The notes under the pieces were generated by a model that was not told where the DNA came from, did no database searches, and saw nothing but the letters and a program-made list of their open reading frames with translations. Position numbers and translations under genes: made by a program. From Maribacter algarum (ex Lu et al. 2025) (nom. illeg.) (lineage in GTDB: Bacteria; Bacteroidota; Bacteroidia; Flavobacteriales; Flavobacteriaceae), in the NCBI GenBank assembly GCA_947495915.1, contig CANMAW010000003.1, forward strand, positions 310,001 through 374,000: 64,000 nt of DNA. Direction: 5' to 3'. Of this stretch, positions 17,176 through 26,296 are shown in pieces. Numbering within the stretch: the stretch's first letter is position 1; each line of letters starts with the position of its first letter.

Positions 17176-18804
17176 ATGGACCTTAATTTCAACAAGAACG
17201 AAGATCACAACAAATTATTAGTTTCAGAATTAAAGAAACGTCTAGCTCAAGTAAAACTAGGAGGCGGAAAAGGGCGTATTGAAAAACAACATGCAAAAGG
17301 CAAATTAACAGCTCGTGAAAGAATAGCTTATTTACTTGATGATGACACTAAAAGTGTAGAAATAGGAGCCCTTGTTGGTGATGGAATGTATGAAGAGCAT
17401 GGTGGTTGCCCGTCTGGCGGAGTAGTTGTAAAAATAGGACATGTACAAGGCAAACAATGCATTGTTGTAGCCAATGATGCTACTGTTAAAGCGGGAGCAT
17501 GGTTTCCGATTACCGCAAAGAAGAATTTAAGAGCGCAAGAAATTTCTATAGAAAACAGACTACCTATTATCTATTTGGTAGACAGCGCCGGGGTATATCT
17601 GCCTATGCAAGATGAAATATTTCCTGACAAAGAGCATTTCGGCCGAATATTTAGAAACAATGCCGTGATGAGTAGCATGGGAATTACTCAAATTTCTGCG
17701 GTAATGGGTAGTTGTGTAGCAGGTGGAGCTTATTTACCTATAATGAGTGATGAAGCTTTAATCGTTGATAAAACGGGGAGCATATTTCTTGCAGGAAGCT
17801 ATTTAGTAAAGGCTGCTATTGGCGAAACCATAGACAATGAAACTTTGGGTGGCGCATCTACTCATTGTGAAGTCAGCGGTGTTACAGATTATAAAGCTAA
17901 AGATGACAAAGCTGCACTAGATACCATTAAAAATATTGTAGGTAAAATTGGGGACTTTGATAAAGCTGGATATAATCGAGTAAAAGCGCAAAAACCTAAA
18001 CTAGATCCGAATGAGCTTTTCGGTACCTTACCTAAAATGCGTCATGAACAATATGACATGTTAGATATTATTCACCGAATGGTCGATGATTCTGATTTTG
18101 AGCAATACAAAGAAGGTTATGGAAAAACCATTTTAACAGGATATGCTCGAATAGATGGTTGGGCAGTTGGCATTGTCGCCAACCAGCGAAAAGTGGTTAA
18201 GAATGCAAAAGGTGAAATGCAATTTGGAGGAGTGATTTATTCAGATTCTGCAGACAAAGCAACTCGTTTTATTGCAAATTGTAATCAGAAAAAGATACCC
18301 TTAGTATTTTTACAAGATGTAACAGGATTTATGGTAGGTAGTAAAAGTGAACATGGTGGTATAATTAAAGATGGTGCAAAAATGGTAAATGCTGTTAGTA
18401 ATTCTGTTGTTCCAAAATTCACTGTGGTTATTGGTAATAGTTATGGTGCAGGCAACTATGCTATGTGCGGTAAGGCTTATGACCCTAGGCTAATTGTAGC
18501 TTGGCCAAGTGCAGAATTAGCAGTAATGAGCGGCAATTCGGCTGCAAAAGTTTTATTACAAATTGAAACCGCTTCGCTTAAAAAGAAAGGTGAAGAAATT
18601 ACCAAAGAAAAAGAGGCTGCACTTTTTAATAAAATTAAAGATCGATACGACAACCAAGTATCTCCATATTACGCTGCATCAAGGTTATGGACCGATGCTA
18701 TTATTGAACCTACAGAAACACGAAAATGGATTTCTATGGGTATTGAAGCGGCAAATCACGCCCCGATAGAGAAGTCATTTAATCTTGGTGTATTACAAGT
18801 GTGA
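17176..18804 (+). CDS. Acyl-CoA carboxylase beta (carboxyltransferase) subunit, probably methylcrotonyl-CoA carboxylase
   Basis: A 542-residue biotin-dependent carboxyltransferase subunit with the two crotonase-fold halves expected. It transfers CO2 from carboxybiotin to an acyl-CoA. The block with SAGVYLPMQDEIFPDKEHFG and AVMGSCVAGGAYLP, together with QDVTGFMVG and GNSYGAGNYAMCGKAYDPR in the second half, resembles methylcrotonyl-CoA carboxylase beta (leucine breakdown) more than propionyl-CoA carboxylase. The specificity call is an inference. No biotin carboxylase/biotin carrier subunit is encoded nearby, so the alpha subunit must lie elsewhere. A TATCTTTA box (one mismatch to the -7 consensus) ends 25 bases before the ATG. 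Confidence 0.88.
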   Translation: MDLNFNKNEDHNKLLVSELKKRLAQVKLGGGKGRIEKQHAKGKLTARERIAYLLDDDTKSVEIGALVGDGMYEEHGGCPSGGVVVKIGHVQGKQCIVVANDATVKAGAWFPITAKKNLRAQEISIENRLPIIYLVDSAGVYLPMQDEIFPDKEHFGRIFRNNAVMSSMGITQISAVMGSCVAGGAYLPIMSDEALIVDKTGSIFLAGSYLVKAAIGETIDNETLGGASTHCEVSGVTDYKAKDDKAALDTIKNIVGKIGDFDKAGYNRVKAQKPKLDPNELFGTLPKMRHEQYDMLDIIHRMVDDSDFEQYKEGYGKTILTGYARIDGWAVGIVANQRKVVKNAKGEMQFGGVIYSDSADKATRFIANCNQKKIPLVFLQDVTGFMVGSKSEHGGIIKDGAKMVNAVSNSVVPKFTVVIGNSYGAGNYAMCGKAYDPRLIVAWPSAELAVMSGNSAAKVLLQIETASLKKKGEEITKEKEAALFNKIKDRYDNQVSPYYAASRLWTDAIIEPTETRKWISMGIEAANHAPIEKSFNLGVLQV

Positions 18805-18890
18805 GTTCATTAGAGAGCAAAAATCAATGTTTTTATAGCCTCTTTGTAATTCATTTGGTATCTAAAATTAGAAAATGTCACAAACCGGTT

Positions 18891-20675
18891 TCACCTCAAA
18901 AAAGTTGTAGCATTATTGTTTACTTTAAACAATTCTTGGTTCACATATTTAAGAGCTAGCTTAAACACTTTGGTCTCTTTTCTTTGTGTTTTTAACCCAT
19001 AGTTATGATAAATCGTTACTTTAATATAACTGGCGGTAGACTTTCGGTTGCCTAAGTATTTGCCATTTATTTGCCACTCCCCAGGAAATGTGCCATCCAT
19101 TAAAAATTCTTTACACGAATAGCCTAATTGCTTTTCTCGTTGAATTTCATTTGCATTAGCAAACATAGAATGCTCTGATTTGAAATATTTACCCTGTGGG
19201 TTTACAAATTGTAATTCAAACTCTGCTTCTCCGTCATTCCAATCAAAAACTATACGTGTGCCTTGAAAATCTGCTTCAAAAGAATGGTTGTCTAATATCG
19301 TATCAGACATAATTTCTTTACCCTTCAATTCTAATAAATTATCAAAATCTCTTTCAAAGATTTGGAAGAAATCACTGGTATCTTTTTCAATAAATTTGAT
19401 TCCAATTAAATGATTATACCTGCTAAAAATTGCTGCTGCTTTAGAGTATTGTTCAATTTCACGATAGCTGTTGGCTAAATCGATATATGATTGACCATAA
19501 TCGGGTCGTAATAAAAACACCTTTTTGTATAAATCGTTTGCCTCTTGCAAATCTCCGTAGCTTTGTTTAATGTACGCCAAAGCCTTTAACGCTAATGGAT
19601 TATCATCAAAAAGCGACTGACTATCTTCAATAATCGAATTTGCAAATTTTAGGCTCTTAAAATGTTCTCTAAAAAGACGATAATTTTCTAAGACAAACAC
19701 ATACGATGATCCGAAATTTGTTTTCTGTTTTTTATAAATTTCAGCTGCTTCGACTTCATTTGCTGCTTGGTATAATTCTCGCAAATAAATAGGCTCGTTA
19801 TTTCGCATTGCTTTTTTACTGACAGCATCATTAGCGTAGGTGTTGTTTCTTAATTTTGCTTGATCATAAGGCTTATTACCTGGTTCTCTTTCACCATGTA
19901 CAATATTATTGGTATTAATAATGACAATTCCACCATTGGCTATGCCTCCATACCGCCTTGCAGCTTGGTCACCTGGTATTAAAGCTACACGAAGTACGTT
20001 AGCTATATTAATGTGTGTAGGGGAAAGAGAACCCATAAAATCTTCAGTAGGAGGCCAAAGTTGACCGTCTATTTCATAAACCAAGGCAGCTGATTTTCTT
20101 AAAGATCCGGAACAAGAAAAGAATAAGAGTCTTTCCCCTTCAATGCTTCGAACACAAGTTCCTGGTAACTGCTCTACTATAGCGTCTAAAATATCATATT
20201 TATTTTTGTTTAAATCTTTTCCATCAATTACCCTTAGCTCATATCCCACAATTTCAGGACTTAAAAATCCATAGCCTGAACTAACCACTGTTGGGTCACT
20301 ATAAAAAGTTCGAGATAAATCTTTTTGAGTTTTACGTTTATGTTTGGTAACAACAACCTCATCTAATTTTTCAACATCTGGTTGCAATTCAATATTCAGC
20401 AATGTGGTCATATCTTCAATAATGATCTCTAGTGATTTCATACCGATATAACTGAAGACCAAAATGTCTTTGGCCTGAGCCTCAATAACGTATTTACCAT
20501 TTGCATTGGTAACAACACCGCGTTCAGAGTTTTTGATTAAAACACTAACATTACTTAATGGGGAAAAACCATCGGTAACAACGCCCGAAATTTGATTACC
20601 AGTTTCTTGGGCACTACTAAGTACCCCGTAAAGCATCAACAAGAATATTATATAAAGGTTGTTGGCTGATTTCAT
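18891..20675 (-). CDS. Barrel-less plug protein A: CarboxypepD_reg, TonB-plug, TPR, DUF2135-like
   Basis: A 594-residue secreted protein. In order: signal peptide (about 1-22), CarboxypepD_reg-like domain (28-98), TonB-plug-like domain (about 145-256, with ALVYEIDGQLW and a degenerate GIANGGIVIINTN end), a conserved linker (263-276, REPGNKPYDQAKLR), a helical TPR region (about 300-450) and a C-terminal beta domain (about 470-575). The last resembles DUF2135/YfaP (RIVFDWNDGEAEFELQFVNPQG, cut here: residues 474-495). SusC-like receptors start the same way but continue into a beta-barrel; here there is none. The plug region is more diverged than in its neighbour. It is a paralogue of the 20864-22594 gene with the same domain order. 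Function unknown; probably a surface or periplasmic interaction protein. Confidence 0.82.
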   Translation of the reverse strand: MKSANNLYIIFLLMLYGVLSSAQETGNQISGVVTDGFSPLSNVSVLIKNSERGVVTNANGKYVIEAQAKDILVFSYIGMKSLEIIIEDMTTLLNIELQPDVEKLDEVVVTKHKRKTQKDLSRTFYSDPTVVSSGYGFLSPEIVGYELRVIDGKDLNKNKYDILDAIVEQLPGTCVRSIEGERLLFFSCSGSLRKSAALVYEIDGQLWPPTEDFMGSLSPTHINIANVLRVALIPGDQAARRYGGIANGGIVIINTNNIVHGEREPGNKPYDQAKLRNNTYANDAVSKKAMRNNEPIYLRELYQAANEVEAAEIYKKQKTNFGSSYVFVLENYRLFREHFKSLKFANSIIEDSQSLFDDNPLALKALAYIKQSYGDLQEANDLYKKVFLLRPDYGQSYIDLANSYREIEQYSKAAAIFSRYNHLIGIKFIEKDTSDFFQIFERDFDNLLELKGKEIMSDTILDNHSFEADFQGTRIVFDWNDGEAEFELQFVNPQGKYFKSEHSMFANANEIQREKQLGYSCKEFLMDGTFPGEWQINGKYLGNRKSTASYIKVTIYHNYGLKTQRKETKVFKLALKYVNQELFKVNNNATTFLR

Positions 20676-20863
20676 ATGTCTATGATTGGTTGATTCTACA
20701 TAAAATATGTATCAAGAATCATTCCGAATTTAGTAAAAAAATATACTTATATGCATCACTACATGTTTCTACCGTAATTCATTTCAACCTGCTCTTTAAA
20801 GGTTTTACTACTTCTATTTTATGTGTAGTTATGGATAATTTAAATGCGCTTATCCAATGGCCA

Positions 20864-22594
20864 TTACCTGTTCTGAAGCGTAATCAACTGTTGATTTACA
20901 TTTTTAAGCGCTAAGCGAAAAACTTTTACTTCAGAACGCTGTGTAGACAATCCGTAATTATAGTAAATGGTTGCCTTTAACAGTGTAGGGTCGTAGCTTT
21001 TGTTACCGTAATATTTTGCGTTGATCATCCATTTACCAGGTTTACTTTGGTCAATAAGAAATTGCTCACAACTATAACCTTTCACTTTTTCTTCGGTAAT
21101 TCTGTCTCTTTCTTTCTCTAGCGTATGACTCCATACAAAATAGGTCTTTTCAGGATTTACAAATTGCAAGTCAAATTCCGCTTCACTATTATTCCATTCA
21201 AAAACCACACGAATACCTTGATATGTGGTAGCTTCATTTGAACTTTCTTCAATTGATAATGCTTTACCATGAATCGCTAGAAGGTTATTAAATTCAGTAT
21301 CAATTACGGCATCAATACCTTCATACGCAGTGCTAACAGTGTCTAATGCTCGTGACTTTTGATAACGTACATAAAGACTTAAAGCCTTGTTATAATTACC
21401 CGTCTCAATGTACATGTTTGCTAAATCTCTGTACGACTGTGCATAGCGTGGTCGTTTTTTAAAAATTTCAATATAAAGTTTCTGGGCTTTTTCTAGTTGT
21501 TTCTTTTGTTCATACCTATAAGCTAATGCTTTCAAAACGTTAGCATTATCGCCAAAAGATTCTAGCATTTCTGTAAGTACCAATTCATCTTTGCCTGAGG
21601 TCTTGTATTTTTTTTCGAAAAGATCTGCTGCCGTTAAGTAGAAATATGGTGAACTGCCGTAAAGTTGTTTTTGTGTTTCATAATTTAACCAAGCATCGCT
21701 TACTGAAGAAGCCTTTTCTATTTCCAAAATATACTTCGGAGGTTCTCTTTTAGCATTTACCTGAACCGATCTTTCATCAAATTTGTTATCTCTGAGTTTT
21801 GCCTGATCATAAGGTTTATTAGTACCTGGTTCACGCATTACATTTGCACCTTTGGTATTTATAACAATAATACCACCCGCAGCTATTTGTCCATATTTGG
21901 TTACTCCGGCGAGACCAGGTATTGTTGCTACCCTATCAATTTGATCAATTTGTAAAAAATTAGGGGTTTGTTCAAAAATGACGCCATCAATTTCATAGAT
22001 CACGGGTCTTGGATTATTTGCTGAACTCGTACCCCGCATATAAATCACTCTAGAAGAACTACCGTTTACTCCATCAAACGTACCTACAGTAATACCCGGA
22101 ATTTTGCCTTGTAAAGCAGAAATAATATCAATAGCACTAGGGTTGAGTTCAGTACCATTTACGTGAGACATTGAAAAACCCGCATTCGCTGCATCAATAA
22201 AACCGTACCCCGTATTTATAATACTTTTCTTTTTGGCATAATTCAATGCTAACCCTTGCTGACCTTCTTTGGCTTTTTGTTGAACTATAACCTCGTCTAA
22301 TTCTTCAACCCGTGGTAACAATTCGATATTTAAAACCGAAGTTACATCTTCAACTATAATTTCAATAGTATTCATACCTACGTAGCTAAAAACCAAAACA
22401 TCTCGTGGATAAGCTCGAATTTTATATTTACCTACTGAATCACTTTGTATTCCTTCAGCGCTGCCCTTTATTGCAATATTTACTCTAGCTAAAGGGGCAC
22501 CGTAACTAGTAACTACCCCACTAATAATGTTAGGGCTTTTTTGGGAATACAGAACTGAAGAAAAAAATAAAAAGAAAAGAAAAAATGTACGCAT
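20864..22594 (-). CDS. Barrel-less plug protein B: CarboxypepD_reg, TonB-plug, TPR, DUF2135-like
   Basis: A 576-residue paralogue of the gene downstream. Signal peptide (1-18), CarboxypepD_reg-like domain (24-95), plug domain (about 143-249, closer to SusC than its paralogue: VIYMRGTSSANNPRPVIYEI then GQIAAGGIIVINTKG), the same REPG-NKPYDQAKLR linker (254-268), TPR helices (about 300-415, including AQSYRDLANMYIETGNYNKA) and a DUF2135-like C-terminal domain (460-565; IRVVFEWNNSEAEFDLQF). No beta-barrel follows the plug. It has its own -7 box. The 188-base gap to the next gene leaves co-transcription open. In E. coli and elsewhere DUF2135 proteins sit near VWA or macroglobulin-like proteins, which fits the VWA gene 1.6 kb upstream. 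Confidence 0.82.
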   Translation of the reverse strand: MRTFFLFFLFFSSVLYSQKSPNIISGVVTSYGAPLARVNIAIKGSAEGIQSDSVGKYKIRAYPRDVLVFSYVGMNTIEIIVEDVTSVLNIELLPRVEELDEVIVQQKAKEGQQGLALNYAKKKSIINTGYGFIDAANAGFSMSHVNGTELNPSAIDIISALQGKIPGITVGTFDGVNGSSSRVIYMRGTSSANNPRPVIYEIDGVIFEQTPNFLQIDQIDRVATIPGLAGVTKYGQIAAGGIIVINTKGANVMREPGTNKPYDQAKLRDNKFDERSVQVNAKREPPKYILEIEKASSVSDAWLNYETQKQLYGSSPYFYLTAADLFEKKYKTSGKDELVLTEMLESFGDNANVLKALAYRYEQKKQLEKAQKLYIEIFKKRPRYAQSYRDLANMYIETGNYNKALSLYVRYQKSRALDTVSTAYEGIDAVIDTEFNNLLAIHGKALSIEESSNEATTYQGIRVVFEWNNSEAEFDLQFVNPEKTYFVWSHTLEKERDRITEEKVKGYSCEQFLIDQSKPGKWMINAKYYGNKSYDPTLLKATIYYNYGLSTQRSEVKVFRLALKNVNQQLITLQNR

Positions 22595-22624
22595 AGATGG
22601 GGTTAATTTGTGCTAAATCTACTA

Positions 22625-22632
22625 CAAAAATA
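22625..22632 (-). promoter_or_regulatory. Candidate -7 box for barrel-less plug protein B
   Basis: On the reverse strand TATTTTTG is an exact -7 consensus match 30 bases before the ATG at 22594. The expected -33 TTG is not at standard spacing. Confidence 0.42.
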
Positions 22633-22725
22633 ATTTTGCAAAAGTTTGAACCTTATAATATTTAGGGATCTACACCAAATAAATTCGAATCAATATAAAA
22701 AGCTTGTATCAATAACTATTGTGAT

Positions 22726-24072
22726 TTATTTGCCTTGATGAAGTTTTAATCGAGGAATTAAGAGCAATTCTGTTTGCCTTCCATTGACATAACGAAAACC
22801 ATCTTCTCCATAAAAACCAGCTTCTTCAAGCATAATACGAATATCGCGTTTCCATTCTGGAATTGTAATTGTGGTATTCAATTCAATCGCATACACTGTA
22901 TTCGCATTTAGTGGGTAGTTCTCACCGTCATCTTTCATTACTCCGCCTTGAGCATCCCACATACCGATGGTTGTTCCTGCGGAATGACCGTACAGGCCTA
23001 ACGGATGCGTATAAATTGATGGTCTTAATCCGGCAGCTTTGGCGTCTTCGAGAGATTTTGCCAAAATTTGATTTCCAGTTTTGCCTTTTATCATATTTGT
23101 AGTTAAAAAATCTTGCACCTTATTACCATCTCTTAATCCGTCAACTAAAAATTTAGGAGCCTTAGTTTCGCCCGGTTTTAATACATAGGCCAATTCTTGG
23201 CAATCAGTATTCAATCGTAAATATGTAATACCGAAGTCACAATGAACCAAATCTCCTGGCAAAATAACCATATCATCAGGTCTACCTGAAAACGAATATA
23301 GATGACTTACTAATTCCTCACTTGATCTTTGAACATCAATGGTTGGGTGAAACCACGTTTCAAGACCTAGATCGGTTACTTTTTGGCGTAACCACCATTC
23401 TACCTCTGTGGTGGTAGTAATACCTGGGGTTATCACTTTTTCAGAAAATGCTTCCGCAATAATATCATGAGTTATAGTTACTAATTGATTATAAATAATT
23501 ATTTCTCGGTCTGTTCGGCTTTCTATCCAACGAACTGCCAATTGCTCTGCAGAAACTATTTTCACATGTTGTTTTTTAGGTAGATTCTGTAAAAATTCGT
23601 CATAATCTGTTTTATCTAAACCGTCAGCTATATTGTGATCTTTTGAAAAATTCAATCCGATTTTCTTCGGATTTCGTTCTTCAATTAACTGTATGAGTCG
23701 CTTCCATTGGTTGGGTTCTTTCTCTTTATCCCATGCAGATTTAATATTAGCACCAACATCGTATCGCGCTACCGCTAACTTTTCAATAGTATTTTTTTCT
23801 TTATTCCTATAAAACAATAAAATAGTTCTACGCCTTGCATTTAACCAGGTTGCAGGAAGCATCGTTTTTAAAACTGGATCTTCATTGTATTCTCTAGAAA
23901 TGAGCACCCACATATCTAAACCTGCCTCATCCATCAACTTAGGAAGTAAATTATCGAATTTGTCCGCAAGAATTTCATCAATAACACGAGCTCGCTCCAC
24001 TTCAGGAAGAATTTGTTGTGCAGTTATTACAGTTGAAATAAATGCGAATAATAGGATAAAAGTCTTTTTCAT
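22726..24072 (-). CDS. Secreted M24 family metallopeptidase (Xaa-Pro aminopeptidase-like)
   Basis: A 448-residue M24 (pita-bread fold) metallopeptidase with an N-terminal signal peptide (about 1-18). The two-metal ligands expected of the family can be placed: an Asp in LVHCDFGI, an Asp in LNTDCQEL, His in HPLGLYGHSAG, Glu in YAIELNTTI and Glu in IMLEEAGF. M24 enzymes remove N-terminal residues, often before proline, or act as creatinase-like hydrolases; the substrate here is unknown. The export signal is notable because most Xaa-Pro aminopeptidases are cytoplasmic. It lies among the barrel-less plug proteins on the same strand, separated by a terminator upstream and a promoter downstream, so a functional link is only suggested. 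Confidence 0.88.
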   Translation of the reverse strand: MKKTFILLFAFISTVITAQQILPEVERARVIDEILADKFDNLLPKLMDEAGLDMWVLISREYNEDPVLKTMLPATWLNARRRTILLFYRNKEKNTIEKLAVARYDVGANIKSAWDKEKEPNQWKRLIQLIEERNPKKIGLNFSKDHNIADGLDKTDYDEFLQNLPKKQHVKIVSAEQLAVRWIESRTDREIIIYNQLVTITHDIIAEAFSEKVITPGITTTTEVEWWLRQKVTDLGLETWFHPTIDVQRSSEELVSHLYSFSGRPDDMVILPGDLVHCDFGITYLRLNTDCQELAYVLKPGETKAPKFLVDGLRDGNKVQDFLTTNMIKGKTGNQILAKSLEDAKAAGLRPSIYTHPLGLYGHSAGTTIGMWDAQGGVMKDDGENYPLNANTVYAIELNTTITIPEWKRDIRIMLEEAGFYGEDGFRYVNGRQTELLLIPRLKLHQGK

Positions 24073-24156
24073 AGCATGTTTTTGCGTTCGCTATGAAAGT
24101 ACAAAATATTGAAAATAAATCTGGGAAAGACTTCGGTGTTCTTTGGCTAGTGCATA

Positions 24157-24182
24157 AAAAAAGTGCCCGAAGGCACTTTTTT
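24157..24182 (-). terminator. Intrinsic terminator with UUCG tetraloop after the VWA gene
   Basis: On the reverse strand the stem GTGCC-GGCAC closes a TTCG tetraloop and is followed by a T-run; flanking A/T bases extend the stem to 11 pairs. The hairpin begins inside the stop codon of the VWA gene. It marks the end of the two-gene unit 26923-24181. Confidence 0.9.
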
Positions 24183-26286
24183 ACAAACTATTGCCATAGG
24201 TTTTAACTAACCTAATAAATTCAGCACGGTAACCATTTTTATCATCCCCCCTTCCGCGCTCTGCTAACGCTAATACATTTTCAATTGTCGCATTATTGTC
24301 AAATTTAGAATTGCGAAGTTGCATTCCGAATAAAGCTACGGCAGATGCAAAATTAAAATCGTCAGATAGTTCTTTCGCAGTATTCTCTACTTCTTTGACC
24401 ATTTCAATACTGGTATTTCCATTTGGCTTCTTATATCTAAACTTTACAGATAACAACTCATTGGAGAAGGCTTTAATTGCTAAGACATCTGTATATTTTA
24501 AAGGTATATGATCTAAACTATAATTGTGAGTTACCCCTACAGGAATAATTTCATACAAAGCTGTCACCGTATGTCCGCTTCCTAGTTCACCGGCATCTTT
24601 AGTATCATCAACAAAGTCTTCTGTTTCGAGCATTCGATTTTCATATCCAATTAATCGATAAGACTGTACTTGACTTGGGTTAAATTCAACTTGTATTTTA
24701 ACATCTTTCGCAATGGTATATAAAGTACCTCCAAATTCATTTACAAAAACCTTTTGGGCTTCCTGCATCGAATCAATGTACGCATGATTACCATTGCCTT
24801 TATCTGCCAACGTTTCCAATTTTGAGTCTTGGTAATTCCCCATCCCGAAACCTAGAACGGACAAATACACTCCGGACTTTCTTTTCTCCTTAATCAACTT
24901 CTCCATTGCAATATCGCTAGATGATCCAACATTAAAATCACCATCTGTAGCAAGAATCACTCTGTTGTTTCCATTGCGCTTAAAATTCTTTTGTGCTATT
25001 TTATAAGCTAGTTCAATACCTTCACCACCAGCTGTTGAGCCGCCAGCTTCTAAATTATCTAAGGCATCTAAAATTGCTTCTTTGTTTGCACCAGAGGTTG
25101 ATTTTAAAACCACTCCCGCAGCTCCAGCATAAACTACTATAGCAACCTTATCTTTTTCTCGCAACTGATTTACTAATAGTTTAAATGCCTTTTTTAGCAA
25201 TGGCAGTTTATTTTCATTGCTCATAGAACCTGAAACATCAATTAAAAAGGTAAGGTTTGACGCCGGTAACACCTCATTTTGATAGATTTTACCCTGCAGA
25301 CCAATTCGAACTAACTTTGTAGTCGAATCCCAAGGCGTTTGTGCTACTTCTGTATGAATTGCAAATGGGTGTTCGCTTGATGGTTGTGCATAATCATAAT
25401 TGAAATAGTTTACCATTTCTTCTATTTTAACTGCACCCGATTTCACCGATTGCCCATTGTTAATCATTCTTCTAATATTGCTGTATGAAGCTTTATCAAC
25501 ATCGATCGAGAAAGTGGATAACGGACTTAGCAAAGCCTGTTCAAATTTGTTTTCATTAATCGTCGCATAGCGTTCATCATCCTCTACACTATAATTACCC
25601 CTTTTAGTGGTAATAACTATACAACCTTTCTTTCCGGAAATTCCGAAAGTTCGCTGAGAACGTGCAGCATTATAAATATGCTTCTTTTGAATATGATGCG
25701 GATTCATATTTTCTATGATGGTATTATTCGCTTGGGGAATTGGTTTTCCATCAACAATATATAGTAGCTCAGCCTGCTGATTTTGTTTCATCGCATTTTT
25801 TAAAATCAGCTTGTCTTCTTTTGATAAATTAGCAGTATTGGTAATTTGTACGCCTGCGGTTCTACCTTGTAAATGCCGTTGAATATCAGCTTTCGTACTT
25901 TTATGTCTATCCATCACACCCACGTTTGACACCGAAGCGGTTATACTTCTATGTGTCTGTACAGCATAGCCTACTACCACTACTTCTTCTAATTCTTCTG
26001 AATTTAGTTGTAGCTCAACGTTTATCACATTAGCTTTTTTTACGATTACAGTTTCCGTAATAAATCCGATATAGGAAAAAACCAAGCTATCCCCTTCTGA
26101 AGCAGAAATTTCATAAACTCCATCAAAATCTGTTGATGTGCCTATATTTTGATTAGCTACGGTAACACTTACTCCTGGCAAGGGAACTCCCCCTTCTTCG
26201 GTGAGCGTACCGGTTATTTTTTTAGTCTGAGCACTAGCCATTATCATACAGAAAAGACTAAGTGCTATTACAATTGATTTTTTCAT
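24181..26286 (-). CDS. Secreted YfbK-type VWA protein with CarboxypepD_reg and plug-like N-terminus
   Basis: A 701-residue protein. Order: signal peptide (1-19), CarboxypepD_reg-like domain (23-93), a diverged TonB-plug segment (about 115-230, with LLYIVDGKPIP and a GKKGCIVITTKRG end), the YfbK-type N-terminal VWA-associated region (about 245-335), a VWA domain (about 343-510) and a DUF3520-like C-terminal region. The metal-binding MIDAS is complete: DVSGS at 350-354, Thr418 and Asp448. VWA domains bind protein ligands through the metal. YfbK proteins with a CarboxypepD_reg start are common in Bacteroidota; the plug remnant between the two is the odd feature. It follows the plug-only gene by 10 bases, so the two are one transcript. 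Confidence 0.87.
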   Translation of the reverse strand: MKKSIVIALSLFCMIMASAQTKKITGTLTEEGGVPLPGVSVTVANQNIGTSTDFDGVYEISASEGDSLVFSYIGFITETVIVKKANVINVELQLNSEELEEVVVVGYAVQTHRSITASVSNVGVMDRHKSTKADIQRHLQGRTAGVQITNTANLSKEDKLILKNAMKQNQQAELLYIVDGKPIPQANNTIIENMNPHHIQKKHIYNAARSQRTFGISGKKGCIVITTKRGNYSVEDDERYATINENKFEQALLSPLSTFSIDVDKASYSNIRRMINNGQSVKSGAVKIEEMVNYFNYDYAQPSSEHPFAIHTEVAQTPWDSTTKLVRIGLQGKIYQNEVLPASNLTFLIDVSGSMSNENKLPLLKKAFKLLVNQLREKDKVAIVVYAGAAGVVLKSTSGANKEAILDALDNLEAGGSTAGGEGIELAYKIAQKNFKRNGNNRVILATDGDFNVGSSSDIAMEKLIKEKRKSGVYLSVLGFGMGNYQDSKLETLADKGNGNHAYIDSMQEAQKVFVNEFGGTLYTIAKDVKIQVEFNPSQVQSYRLIGYENRMLETEDFVDDTKDAGELGSGHTVTALYEIIPVGVTHNYSLDHIPLKYTDVLAIKAFSNELLSVKFRYKKPNGNTSIEMVKEVENTAKELSDDFNFASAVALFGMQLRNSKFDNNATIENVLALAERGRGDDKNGYRAEFIRLVKTYGNSL

Positions 26287-26296
26287 AGGTGTTGGT

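Noticed and set aside
24181-26286. BatA/BatB aerotolerance-type VWA operon
   Set aside because: No MoxR ATPase or DUF58 neighbours, and the domain layout is that of YfbK.
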